A DNA stretch of 10,395 nucleotides from Desulfobacterales bacterium. GTDB taxonomy: Bacteria > Desulfobacterota > Desulfobacteria > Desulfobacterales > JAUCGF01. This document shows positions 1 to 6,981 of the stretch, one piece after another (position 1 is the stretch's first letter; every line of letters starts with the position of its first letter). The translations under genes were made by a program, and so were the position numbers. Below the pieces are notes generated by a model. It was given only the letters and a program-made list of their open reading frames with translations. It searched no databases and was not told where the DNA came from. Location of the stretch: positions 1 through 10,395 of the forward strand of contig JAOZRC010000129.1 of the NCBI GenBank assembly GCA_029940345.1, given 5' to 3'.

Positions 1-1
1 T

Positions 2-193
2 TATGAATCCGCCAGTGAATATGTGCGCGACCTGATACGTCGGGATTATCAACGGCAGGAATCACGAAAATGGAGTTGGCTTGTGGACCAGCTCCGCCCG
101 GGCATGAATGCGGAGGAAAGCGAATTTGTCGATTTTGACCCGGAATCAATATTAGCGACCGCAAAACATGAGAAAGCCTGCAATGCATCATAA
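2..193 (+). CDS. parD: ParD-type antitoxin, C-terminal part (5' end outside window)
   Basis: An open frame runs from the window edge to a TAA at 191-193, giving 63 residues with no start inside the window. It opens with YESASEYVRDLIRRDYQRQE, the typical end of the ribbon-helix-helix DNA-binding domain of ParD/CopG-like antitoxins. The remaining ~40 residues are acidic (ESEFVDFDPES) and should form the tail that wraps around and neutralises the toxin. ParD antitoxins also repress their own operon as a complex with ParE. The frame overlaps the ParE start that follows, as expected for translationally coupled toxin-antitoxin pairs. The promoter and operator must lie to the left of the window. The family call rests on motif and neighbour; ParD proteins are usually ~80-95 residues, so perhaps 20-30 residues are missing. 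Confidence 0.82.
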   Translation, partial: YESASEYVRDLIRRDYQRQESRKWSWLVDQLRPGMNAEESEFVDFDPESILATAKHEKACNAS

Positions 194-506
194 AATATTT
201 TCAGATGCCCGGCGTCGAATTATCCAGATATGGAACTATACGGACAAAACCTGGGGTGAAAAACAGGCTGATCAGTATATTCGGGGAGTTTATAAAACCA
301 TTGAAGAAGCTGCGGAAAATCGAAATTTATGGCGGAAAGTCAATCATAAGGAAACAAAAGGCATATACTTTGTAAGGTACGAACATCACTATATCTTTTT
401 TCGGGAATTATCAAAAGGCAGATTAGGGGTCGTCAGCGTATTACATGAGCGCATGGATATTCCGAATCGGTTGAAAGAGGATGTTGGGGATTCTCCTAAT
501 CTGTAA
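183..506 (+). CDS. parE: ParE/RelE-superfamily toxin
   Basis: This is a small toxin of about 107 residues. From the ATG at 183 the N-terminus reads MHHKIFSDARRRIIQIWNYT, matching the usual ParE opening (short strand, then an A..RIIxIWxYT helix). It continues with TWGEKQADQYI, a GIYFVRYEHHYIFFR strand pair and the C-terminal VLHERMDIPNRL signature with its conserved arginine. ParE toxins act in the cytoplasm and classically poison DNA gyrase; related RelE proteins cut mRNA. The sequence resembles ParE more. An in-frame ATG at 168 would add five residues but has no Shine-Dalgarno. The ATG at 183 has GAGAAAG six bases upstream and fits the family start better, overlapping the antitoxin by 11 bases. 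No frameshift or missing core motif is seen, so the toxin is probably functional. Confidence 0.85.
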   Translation: MHHKIFSDARRRIIQIWNYTDKTWGEKQADQYIRGVYKTIEEAAENRNLWRKVNHKETKGIYFVRYEHHYIFFRELSKGRLGVVSVLHERMDIPNRLKEDVGDSPNL

Positions 507-582
507 TTGGGATTTAGTGGGAATTAACTTGGCCCGCCCCCAAAACCCTTTACAAATTATTTTTATAGACTTTCATATTTTA

Positions 583-600
583 TAAAAACGCTGAAAGCGT
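583..600 (-). terminator. Possible short intrinsic terminator of the leftward ATPase gene
   Basis: Read on the minus strand, 28 bases after the stop of the AAA-ATPase gene, ACGCT-TTC-AGCGT forms a 5-bp stem with a 3-base loop, followed directly by TTTTT. The position and U-tract fit a Rho-independent terminator, but the stem is short and weak. The rest of the 507-627 gap between the convergent parE and ATPase genes shows nothing else clear. Confidence 0.35.
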
Positions 601-627
601 AATCCAACTTATGAAGGATACCTGCTT

Positions 628-2196
628 TTAAACCGCTTTCCATTCCGCCACATTCCGTTTTTCCGAATCAAAATCAATCCCCATGAGTATGATTTTCTTG
701 CCGCTTTGTTTGAATTTCTGATCGTAGCCTTTATTGCGAATTTGTTTGATTCCGGTTTCCGCGCTCTGGTTGCACTTGAATTCGATGATATAAATTTTAT
801 CGGTGAATTCGATCACCAGATCAATGCGGCCGTCGCAGGTCAGCACCTCGCTTTGGGCATTCGCTCCCGAAGCGCTGACCATCAAAAAGAACGCCGTATG
901 GAAATAGGCTTCGTCGCGTTTGTTTTCCAGAGTGTAAGGAATGGATGCGAACAGGGCGGTTACGGTTTCCATAAACGCATCTGGGTCTTCCTGTTGCAAA
1001 TAGCCGCAAAGCCGTGCAAAGAGGGAGCGGTCGGCTCCGTTACCCGGGATGTAAGCAAACATCAGGAATTTCAGGAAAGCAATCTTGACTTCCTGATTCG
1101 GATAATGAAACGCATAAATATCGTCATGCACATCCTTTATGGTGATATATCCGGTTTGAAAAAGAAGAGCTTCCGGTTGGAGACGGTCGATGTCATAGAC
1201 ACTGAATATCATTTCGTCCAACTGTAGATTTTCGATTTTCGCCACCGGATAGTCTCTCTCCTTTAAAATATTCACCAGGAATGTCGGTGTACCGGTTTCA
1301 AACCAATAGTTTTTTAATTTTTTTTCATCAATTGCACAAAGTATCGAAAACGGATTATATACTTTTATCTCTTTTGTGGAAAAACAGTAACCATTGTAAT
1401 AAAGCCTCAGTTTTTCTCTCATTTCAAACTCCGAAATTCCTTGCTTCAGAGCAAAACGGGAAATATGGGGACTGAAATATCTTTCCATTTCATCCTGACT
1501 GTAACCGAGCGCATCCGCATATTCCTCATTCATCGTGATGTCTTTCAGATTATTGAGTTCCGAAAAGATAGAAACCCGGCTGAATTTGGATACGCCAGTG
1601 AAAAAAACAAACCGCAGACAATCAGCAACCTGAGCGCCTTTTAATACGCCGAAAAAGGATTTCATAACGTCCCGGTTTTCCTTGGCTGCGTTAAGCCCTT
1701 CTTTTCCCGTGCCCAGATGGTCGATAATCGGTTTGTCATATTCATCTACTAAAACAACGACGTGCTCTTTGAACAGTTTTTTCAAACCGGTAACCAATTC
1801 CTGCAATTGCGTTTCGATAAAAGGCGTGTGCAAAGTGATTCCGTAATCTGAAGCGGTCTGTTTCAAATTCAGGGCTATGCTTTGCCGCAACACCTCTGCA
1901 TTGAAACGGGGGATTAAATTGAAATCAATCACAATGACCGGATATTCTTTCCATTCCCATTTCCCGTGTTCGGCAATCCATAATCCGTCAAACAGTTCTT
2001 TTTTCCCCTGGAACAGGCATTTTAATGTGGAAACAGTCAGCGATTTTCCGAATCTGCGCGGGCGGGACATAAAATAATACTCGCCTTCTTCCGCCATCTG
2101 ATAAATGTGCCGCGTTTTATCCACATAAAGATAATTTCTTTCACGGATACTTTCAAATGATGATTTGCCTATGGGCAGTTTTTGAAGTTTTTGCAT
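628..2196 (-). CDS. AAA-ATPase-like / PD-(D/E)XK nuclease-like protein
   Basis: This 522-residue protein has the two-part architecture of a large family common in anaerobes (N-terminal AAA-ATPase-like domain, C-terminal PD-(D/E)XK domain). Residues ~5-30 carry the family opening (LPIGKSSFESIRERNYLYVDKT). Residues 45-52 are RPRRFGKS, the degenerate Walker A/P-loop. Residues 147-155 are VVVLVDEYD, the Walker B. FVFFTGVSKFS at ~196-206 is sensor-like. The C-terminal part has GRID (D459), IEFK (E472, K474) and a downstream Q485/Y491, matching a PD-(D/E)XK core (D...E-x-K). The start has a good Shine-Dalgarno (AAAGGAG, six bases upstream of ATG). Length is normal and all motifs are present, so it looks intact. 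Its biological role is not established; defence or mobile-DNA functions are only suspected. It faces the ParDE genes and appears to be a single-gene unit with its promoter somewhere in the 2197-2350 AT-rich region. Confidence 0.88.
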   Translation of the reverse strand: MQKLQKLPIGKSSFESIRERNYLYVDKTRHIYQMAEEGEYYFMSRPRRFGKSLTVSTLKCLFQGKKELFDGLWIAEHGKWEWKEYPVIVIDFNLIPRFNAEVLRQSIALNLKQTASDYGITLHTPFIETQLQELVTGLKKLFKEHVVVLVDEYDKPIIDHLGTGKEGLNAAKENRDVMKSFFGVLKGAQVADCLRFVFFTGVSKFSRVSIFSELNNLKDITMNEEYADALGYSQDEMERYFSPHISRFALKQGISEFEMREKLRLYYNGYCFSTKEIKVYNPFSILCAIDEKKLKNYWFETGTPTFLVNILKERDYPVAKIENLQLDEMIFSVYDIDRLQPEALLFQTGYITIKDVHDDIYAFHYPNQEVKIAFLKFLMFAYIPGNGADRSLFARLCGYLQQEDPDAFMETVTALFASIPYTLENKRDEAYFHTAFFLMVSASGANAQSEVLTCDGRIDLVIEFTDKIYIIEFKCNQSAETGIKQIRNKGYDQKFKQSGKKIILMGIDFDSEKRNVAEWKAV

Positions 2197-2653
2197 AATC
2201 GACTCCTTTGATCTTAAAAATACGAAAGAACGCTACGTTTGCTTTCGCACGCTTCCAGTTGGTCTGATTCGACGTCAACTTCATTCAACAAAACGATTCC
2301 ATTTTTCTATTGAAAATTAGCCTGACATGCCTGTATAATACAAGTTCGAGAGTTTGATTGTACTTGGATTTTATTCTTGCACAATACCACAAACCAATAC
2401 CATGTCAAGGTACGTAAAATTGAGGATAGGTGACACATATCAGGGGACTTGCGAATTGTTAAGCAAAAGATAAATAGAGCCGAATAATTTCCTGGCCTTA
2501 ATCTGAATGATTACTATAATCCGGCAAAATAGGAAATTGGCGTCATATATATTGACATCCGTCTTGTTTGGTATGTATTGATAATTATTTATTAATTGCT
2601 ATTTTAAGATAGCTTACTTACATTAACTGAAAACAGTTGTTAATAAACATAAC
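2197..2653. other. Long AT-rich divergent intergenic region
   Basis: This stretch of 457 bases separates the leftward ATPase gene from the rightward GspF/PilC gene and should hold both promoters. Apart from the candidate -35/-10 pair annotated separately, no convincing gene is visible. The only ATG frame of note (2402-2473, 23 codons) has no Shine-Dalgarno. No large inverted repeat, tRNA or tandem repeat is seen. The segment around 2400-2470 is less AT-rich and could be debris of an older element, but no homology is recognisable by eye. Confidence 0.5.
2552..2581 (+). promoter_or_regulatory. Candidate sigma-70-like promoter for the GspF/PilC-exosortase genes
   Basis: TTGACA at 2552-2557 is a perfect -35 hexamer. 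The best -10 at acceptable spacing is TATTGA at 2576-2581 (18-base spacer), only a moderate match; GATAAT a few bases later would need a 22-base spacer. It lies ~75 bases before the GspF/PilC start, in a very AT-rich context. The -35 is convincing and the -10 is not. Confidence 0.4.
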
Positions 2654-3868
2654 ATGACCAAATTTAAATGCAAGCTCGCTTCCCCCCGTGGCGGTCAGAT
2701 GATTGAACAATTCCATGTCGCTGATTCGGGCAAAGATTTGCAGCGTCAATTAGAGCGAGAGGGTTATTTTGTATTTGACATTAAAAAAGCGGATGGATTC
2801 CTGGCGTTCTTTAAGAGCCATCAGATTGTCAATCGAATCAAAGCCAAAGAGTTTCTGGCATTCAACCATCAATTTGTTGTCTTGATAAAAGCCGGGTTAC
2901 CTATCGTCAGCGCGCTGGATGCGATTATCGAAAATGAGGATGAACGCGCCCTGAACACGATTCTGAAAAAAATTCGAGACCAGGTCGCCAACGGCGTAGC
3001 GCTTTCCAAGGCATTTACCCCTTATGCTCATCTTTTTTCCTATCTCTATGTTGCGACACTTGAGGCGGGCGAAAAAAGTGGTGATATTCCGTCAGTGATT
3101 TCAAGATATATCCGATATTCGCAAAAAATGGCCGCCATCAAGCAAAAAATCATTTCTGCGTCGGTTTATCCATCCATATTGACCGTTGTTTCTGTTTTCA
3201 CGGTACTTTTTTTACTGATCTATGTGGTGCCGGCGTTTACGCAAACCTATTTTGAAGCCGGAACCAGGCTGCCGCTGCTCACCCAAACCCTGGTTGATTT
3301 CAGCAACTATATCAAAGCTGACTATCTCTATTTCGCAGTGTTTGTAATTGCTGCGATTAGTGGCTTGATCTGTTTTAGCCAATCTGCCCAAGGGAAAAAG
3401 AAAACAGATCAATGGAAAACGATTGTTCCGTTTGTCGGTCCGATCTATCGTTACTACGCGACATCCAAGTTCACTCGCACGTTAGCTACGGTTTTAGGAG
3501 GCGGGACCCCTTTGGTTGAGGCATTGAAAATATCAGCAGGCGCGTTGGATAATCAATATTTTCAATTGCTGTTGAAAAAGGTGATCAGCCGTATCGAAGA
3601 AGGTGCCGGTTTTGCCGAATCACTTAAAAAAATGAATATTTTCCCCCAATTGGCGGTGAAAATGATAGATGCCGGAGAAAAAGGCGGTGCTTTGGAACAA
3701 GTGCTTATTGACATCGCCGATTTTTACGAGAATGATGTGGACTCCAAATTGGAGATGCTTACATCCGCAATCGAACCGGCGTTAATGGTAATTATGGGCC
3801 TGATCATCGGTTTTATCGTTTTGGCGATGTATTTACCCATATTTCAACTGGCCGGAACGGTTTCATGA
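2654..3868 (+). CDS. GspF/PilC-family inner-membrane protein (type II secretion / type IV pilus platform)
   Basis: The protein is 404 residues, the normal length for the GspF/PilC family, which forms the inner-membrane platform of type II secretion systems and type IV pili and couples the assembly ATPase to the pseudopilus. An N-terminal region (1-45) ends in REGYFVFDIKK, typical of the family. Two repeated T2SSF domains follow, at ~66-191 and ~269-391. Each has the hallmark motif: EAGEKSG at 138-144 and DAGEKGG at 339-345. Membrane segments are visible at ~172-193, ~223-242 and ~374-397, and the end (MYLPIFQLAGTVS) is the standard family C-terminus. No ATPase, pilin or other secretion gene is in the window. 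The ATG at 2654 lacks a clear Shine-Dalgarno, but the family N-terminus begins there, and the next Met (residue 16) would cut into the conserved region. The next gene begins 46 bases downstream on the same strand, suggesting one operon. Whether it serves a pilus, a T2SS or the exosortase system cannot be told from sequence, so no symbol is given. Confidence 0.92.
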   Translation: MTKFKCKLASPRGGQMIEQFHVADSGKDLQRQLEREGYFVFDIKKADGFLAFFKSHQIVNRIKAKEFLAFNHQFVVLIKAGLPIVSALDAIIENEDERALNTILKKIRDQVANGVALSKAFTPYAHLFSYLYVATLEAGEKSGDIPSVISRYIRYSQKMAAIKQKIISASVYPSILTVVSVFTVLFLLIYVVPAFTQTYFEAGTRLPLLTQTLVDFSNYIKADYLYFAVFVIAAISGLICFSQSAQGKKKTDQWKTIVPFVGPIYRYYATSKFTRTLATVLGGGTPLVEALKISAGALDNQYFQLLLKKVISRIEEGAGFAESLKKMNIFPQLAVKMIDAGEKGGALEQVLIDIADFYENDVDSKLEMLTSAIEPALMVIMGLIIGFIVLAMYLPIFQLAGTVS

Positions 3869-3914
3869 AAATAAACAAGTGGTAAAAACTCCCATTCAAA
3901 ATTAAGGAGGTATT

Positions 3915-4556
3915 ATGTCCGTTAAACATACGGTTATCGCATCCGCCGTGATGCTTTTGACCATGGCCTTACTTTATATGATCAGCCAAACGGAAAACAT
4001 TTATCCGAACAAACCGTTTAGCACATTCCCCAAACAAATCGGCCAATGGCGCGGCGAGGAACATTTTTTTAAAGATAAAATTTATGCGGTGTTGGGTGTT
4101 GATGACTCTTTTTTAGCCAACTACCAATCTCCCGATGGTCATCTGGTTCAACTTTACATTGGTTTCTATCAAAGCCAACGGGAGGGTGATTTGATCCATT
4201 CACCTAAAAATTGTATGCCCGGCGCCGGGTGGAATATCGTTCAAACAGCCATTGAAACGGTTGACGGATTTGATGCTGATCCTGATGAAAGAAAGTTGAT
4301 TAAGCTGGTGCTTCAAAAAGGCGCTCAAAAACAGATTGTCCTCTATTGGTTTCAATCCCGCGGACGCATTATCGCTTCCGAATATATGCAAAAAATATAC
4401 CTGGTGTGGGATGCCATTACGCGTCAGAGAACCGATGGCTCGTTTGTCAGACTGATCGCACCAGTTCAAAACGGGGACTCTGACAGCGCATGGGAGGACT
4501 TAAAAAGCTTCGCACGTCAACTTGATCCGGTGCTTAGTGTGTATTTACCATCCTAA
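3915..4556 (+). CDS. epsI: EpsI family exosortase-associated protein
   Basis: This 213-residue protein has one N-terminal membrane anchor or uncleaved signal (~5-24) and a periplasmic domain. The core signature is HSPKNCMPGAGW at 95-106 (His95, Cys100, Pro102, Gly105, Trp106), the conserved EpsI block. It is preceded by FPKQIGQWRGEE (38-49), which marks the start of the EpsI domain. YWFQSRGR at 144-151 and YLVWDAITRQRTDGSFVRL at 162-180 match the later conserved parts. EpsI proteins are encoded beside exosortases, or fused to their C-terminus, and are linked to exopolysaccharide-associated protein sorting; their exact biochemistry is not known. Here the gene is separate and lies before the exosortase. 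It has a near-ideal Shine-Dalgarno (AAGGAGGT, four bases before ATG) and is 38 bases upstream of the exosortase gene, so the two are almost certainly co-transcribed. Confidence 0.9.
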   Translation: MSVKHTVIASAVMLLTMALLYMISQTENIYPNKPFSTFPKQIGQWRGEEHFFKDKIYAVLGVDDSFLANYQSPDGHLVQLYIGFYQSQREGDLIHSPKNCMPGAGWNIVQTAIETVDGFDADPDERKLIKLVLQKGAQKQIVLYWFQSRGRIIASEYMQKIYLVWDAITRQRTDGSFVRLIAPVQNGDSDSAWEDLKSFARQLDPVLSVYLPS

Positions 4557-4594
4557 ATTTTTTGTGGGTGTTCAACAAAAGAAGGTGACTTAAA

Positions 4595-5428
4595 ATGATA
4601 CAGAAGCAAACCTATTCCGATTATGCTCAAATCGCGGTACTCACAGCGTCTTTTTTGTTTCTTTTTATGCATACGATTATCAATCTGGTGGGAGACTGGT
4701 CCGTTGACGACAACTATTCGCACGGATTTTTTATCCCTTTTATTACCGGATATATGATTTGGCAAAAAAAAGAGGAGTTGGCTCAATTACAACCTCTGCC
4801 GAATAATCTGGGGCTGATATTTATTGCCGCCGGCATGATGCTGCACATCGTAGGCAATATTGGTGCCGAACTGTTCACCATGCGCTTTGCGATGATTGTT
4901 ACGATCTGGGGCCTAAGCGTTTACATGCTTGGTCGGCCCCTTAGCAAAAAAATTATCATCCCGATTGCCTATTTGATTTTTATGGTGCCGATCCCAAGTA
5001 TCGTATGGAATAAAATCGCCTTTCCACTGCAACTGTTTGCCGCCAATTTGACAGCTCAGTTGATTGATGCTATCGGCATCCCGATCCTGCGGGAAGGCAA
5101 TATCCTGGTTCTTCCAAACACAACTCTTGAGGTGGTGGATGCCTGCTCCGGACTGCGTTCGTTAACGTCGCTGCTCGCACTAAGCGGCGCGTTTGCCTAT
5201 ATGACGCCATTGCGTCCGTTTTTTAAATGGCTCCTTTTTTTTTCCGCCATTCCCATTGCCGTGGCTGTTAACATATTTCGATTAACCACCACCGCGATGA
5301 TGGCGCGCTGGATAGGCCCTCAAGCCGCCCAGGGATTCCTACATGAAATGTCAGGAATTCTTGTTTTTATTGTTGCGTTTGTTCTTCTTTTTCTGGTTTA
5401 TGCACTATTAACAAAAATGGAGAAATGA
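4595..5428 (+). CDS. xrt: Exosortase (membrane transpeptidase-like sorting enzyme)
   Basis: This is a polytopic membrane protein of 277 residues with about eight hydrophobic segments, the usual size of a stand-alone exosortase. The proposed catalytic triad is complete: Cys184 in [11 protein letters not shown], Arg229 in [10 protein letters not shown] and His250 in [10 protein letters not shown]. The early family motif [13 protein letters not shown] is at 38-50, and [20 protein letters not shown] precedes the active-site Cys. Exosortases recognise a C-terminal PEP-CTERM-like tail (short motif, membrane helix, basic end) on exported proteins and cleave it at the inner membrane. There is no fused EpsI domain; EpsI is the preceding gene. 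The subtype (A, D or other) cannot be assigned by eye. A Shine-Dalgarno (AAGGTGA) precedes the ATG. No protein with a PEP-CTERM-like tail is encoded in this window, so the substrates must lie elsewhere. Confidence 0.92.
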   Translation: MIQKQTYSDYAQIAVLTASFLFLFMHTIINLVGDWSVDDNYSHGFFIPFITGYMIWQKKEELAQLQPLPNNLGLIFIAAGMMLHIVGNIGAELFTMRFAMIVTIWGLSVYMLGRPLSKKIIIPIAYLIFMVPIPSIVWNKIAFPLQLFAANLTAQLIDAIGIPILREGNILVLPNTTLEVVDACSGLRSLTSLLALSGAFAYMTPLRPFFKWLLFFSAIPIAVAVNIFRLTTTAMMARWIGPQAAQGFLHEMSGILVFIVAFVLLFLVYALLTKMEK

Positions 5429-5487
5429 GGAATTTAGTTTATTGTTGGGTTAGGCCATTTTTGTACAGTAAACTGATTTTAGCACAT

Positions 5488-5493
5488 TATAAT
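5488..5493 (+). promoter_or_regulatory. Candidate -10 element upstream of the PocR-domain gene
   Basis: TATAAT at 5488-5493 is a perfect -10 hexamer in the 123-base gap after the exosortase stop. The best upstream -35-like string, TTGTAC at 5461-5466, is 21 bases away, too far for a standard promoter, so an activator may be needed or the match is chance. Transcription from here would begin near 5500, after the ATG at 5492, and so favours the start at 5552 for the PocR gene. Confidence 0.35.
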
Positions 5494-5551
5494 GGTCCCC
5501 AAAATTGGAAAGGGTATGAAAAAACAAATTATACAAGAATGGAGCAAACCG

Positions 5552-6076
5552 ATGGAACTTACCGACATTTTACCACTTGACCAATGGGTTGAATTTGAAA
5601 AAGAGATTGTTCGGCGCACCGGACTGGATTCGAATGTTTTTGATACGAATGGTGTCAGGATTTCTGATTATCGAAAATGGGCGAACCGTTTATGTCCGGC
5701 TATCAAAGCGACCGACCGGGGGCAGAGCTTTATTTGCGCGGTGGCGCACATGAATCTTGCCATTATTGCGCAAAATACCGGCAAATCCGTTATTGAAGAG
5801 TGTGACGCGGGCATTTTAAAAATGGTGGTCCCCATTTTTGCAGATGATGCTTTTATCGGGGCTGTGGGCGCATGTGGCTTACTTCTTGATGATGGCGAAG
5901 TTGACACCTTTATGGTGCATAAAACCATCGATATGGATGAAGCGAAAATTGAGAACCTTGCAGAAGATATCGGTTCGATTGCAATGCGCAAAGTGGAGAC
6001 CGTCAGGGATTATATTGAAACCCGGTTGGATGAGATTGTTCGGAACCGTAAAACGGATCAGAATTTTCAGAATTAA
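5552..6076 (+). CDS. Stand-alone PocR sensory-domain protein
   Basis: From the preferred start this is a 174-residue soluble protein almost wholly occupied by a PocR ligand-binding domain, the sensory domain first described in the propanediol/cobalamin regulator PocR and found in many signalling proteins. Visible features are the opening helix (MELTDILPLDQWVEFEKEIV), the RTGLDSNVFDTNG strand, a conserved cysteine pattern (CPAIK, FICAVAHMN, EECDAGILKMVVPIF; Cys48, 62 and 84 from this start) and a final GAVGACGLLLDDGEVD segment. No kinase, GGDEF or helix-turn-helix output domain follows; the C-terminal ~35 residues are a charged helix. In-frame ATGs also occur at 5492 and 5516. The ATG at 5552 is chosen because it has GGAG seven bases upstream, begins exactly at the domain edge, and lies downstream of a perfect TATAAT. 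Its ligand is unknown. It may signal by dimerising or binding a partner. It follows the exosortase by 123 bases on the same strand. Confidence 0.78.
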   Translation: MELTDILPLDQWVEFEKEIVRRTGLDSNVFDTNGVRISDYRKWANRLCPAIKATDRGQSFICAVAHMNLAIIAQNTGKSVIEECDAGILKMVVPIFADDAFIGAVGACGLLLDDGEVDTFMVHKTIDMDEAKIENLAEDIGSIAMRKVETVRDYIETRLDEIVRNRKTDQNFQN

Positions 6077-6108
6077 AGAATGAACAGGATACGGATTGAA
6101 ATTTCTTA

Positions 6109-6268
6109 GAGCCTGTTTGGAAAGTCGTGATCGAAGCGAAAAAGTGTGAGAATGAGGGCTGATTTTCGCAAATTTTGGGGCAATAGCCGGCCTATTGGCC
6201 TAAAATTTGCGGAAATCAGAACCGTTCTCACGCTTTTGCAGCCGATTTAAGACTTTTCAAACAGGCTC
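6109..6268. mobile_element. 160-bp MITE-like near-perfect palindrome
   Basis: GAGCCTGTTTGGAAAGTC at 6109-6126 is matched in inverted orientation by the end at 6251-6268 with one mismatch in 18. The symmetry continues inward with only partial decay (GTGAGAA/TTCTCAC, CTGATTTTCGCAAATTTT against its partner) to a centre at CCGG, so almost the whole element can fold into one long hairpin. It is flanked on both sides by TTA (6106-6108 and 6269-6271), consistent with a 3-base target duplication. It encodes nothing. The GAGCCTGTTTG-type ends and a 3-base T-N-A target resemble some IS5-group insertion sequences, from memory only. It begins 32 bases after the PocR gene stop and lies between convergent genes. 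Confidence 0.75.
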
Positions 6269-6283
6269 TTAAGGATCGGAGTC

Positions 6284-6381
6284 GAAATAACTTCCCCATT
6301 CGGAGTGCAAGCTTCAGCTTGCGTTGATAGCGAGGCAAACTAAAGTTTGCACTCCTCTTCTGAAAATGGGGAAGTTATTTC
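6284..6381. repeat. Nested palindromic repeat next to the lspA 3' end
   Basis: A perfect 17-base inverted repeat forms the outer arms: GAAATAACTTCCCCATT (6284-6300) and its complement (6365-6381). Inside, GGAGTGCAA (6302-6310) pairs with TTGCACTCC (6347-6355), and two small hairpins sit within: GCAAGC-TTCA-GCTTGC (6307-6322) and GCAAACT-AA-AGTTTGC (6335-6350). It ends four bases from the lspA stop codon. No U-tract follows on either strand, so it is not a classical terminator, although it could stabilise transcripts. It looks like a dispersed non-coding repeat. Confidence 0.72.
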
Positions 6382-6385
6382 TTCC

Positions 6386-6901
6386 CTATTCCGAATCATC
6401 AAAATCCCTGAAAAGAAAATAAAAAATAAAAATCGCGATTCCGATTGTAATGGCACTATCAGCGATATTAAAGGTCGGCCAATGGAAGCTGCCGATATAA
6501 ATATCTATAAAATCAACAACGTTATTAAAACGGAGGCGATCGATCAGATTGCCGATGGCACCTCCGAAAATCAAGGCCAGGCCGGATGCCAGAACGGGTT
6601 TGGTTTTGGGCGTGGTTTTATAAAAATAAAAAACCAAGCAGGTTGCCAAGGCCGACACAAAGATAAATAAAACATTGCGTACACCGGAACTTTGATCAGC
6701 CATAAATCCGAAAGCGCCGCCTTGATTGCGCACATGAATAATGTTAAAAAATCCTGGGATAACCGTAATCCCCTCGCCATAAAAACGGTATAAAGGCAAT
6801 TTTTTTAATATGATCGCTTTGGTGATCTGATCTGAAATAACGATCAGACCGGAGATGCAAAGCAGACGTGTGTATTTATTCTTTAAACTGAAAAAGGGCA
6901 T
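6386..6901 (-). CDS. lspA: Lipoprotein signal peptidase (signal peptidase II)
   Basis: LspA is the inner-membrane aspartic protease that removes signal peptides from prolipoproteins after lipid attachment. From the preferred start it has 171 residues, a normal length, with four membrane segments. Conserved blocks are in order: ISDQITK near the N-terminus, NIIHVRNQGGAFG, GGAIGNLIDRL, VVDFIDIY and FNIADSAI. The two catalytic aspartates are in VVDF (Asp130) and NIADS (Asp148). The frame extends up to 6946, but that codon is TTG and the extra residues are not family-like. ATGs at 6910 and 6901 are both possible. The 6901 start (MPFFSLKNKYTRLL) fits the family best, though its Shine-Dalgarno (GGAATGGA) is modest. 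It lies downstream of ileS on the same strand, a common bacterial arrangement, but with an unusually long gap of 340 bases that is full of repeats. Confidence 0.95.
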   Translation of the reverse strand: MPFFSLKNKYTRLLCISGLIVISDQITKAIILKKLPLYRFYGEGITVIPGFFNIIHVRNQGGAFGFMADQSSGVRNVLFIFVSALATCLVFYFYKTTPKTKPVLASGLALIFGGAIGNLIDRLRFNNVVDFIDIYIGSFHWPTFNIADSAITIGIAIFIFYFLFRDFDDSE

Positions 6902-6981
6902 ATCATCCATTCCGGCTTTTCTGAAATCCCAAATTCCAATTATCAAAAATATTCAACTTGTGCGGTTGCTATTAAATGTAA

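Noticed and set aside
706..1227. 173-codon plus-strand frame opposite the AAA-ATPase gene
   Set aside because: It is wholly antisense to a gene with clear Walker and PD-(D/E)XK motifs and has no family-like motifs of its own.
2402..2473. 23-codon frame (MSRYVKLRIGDTYQGTCELL...) in the 457-base gap
   Set aside because: There is no Shine-Dalgarno, no recognisable family and the length is easily reached by chance.
2537..2557. Possible sigma-54 promoter (TTGGC ... TTGAC) before the GspF/PilC gene
   Set aside because: The spacing between the GG and the GC-equivalent position is wrong and the -12 GC is missing.
6347..6670. 107-codon plus-strand frame across the nested repeat and the lspA 3' end
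   Set aside because: It is antisense to conserved LspA motifs and starts inside a palindromic repeat.
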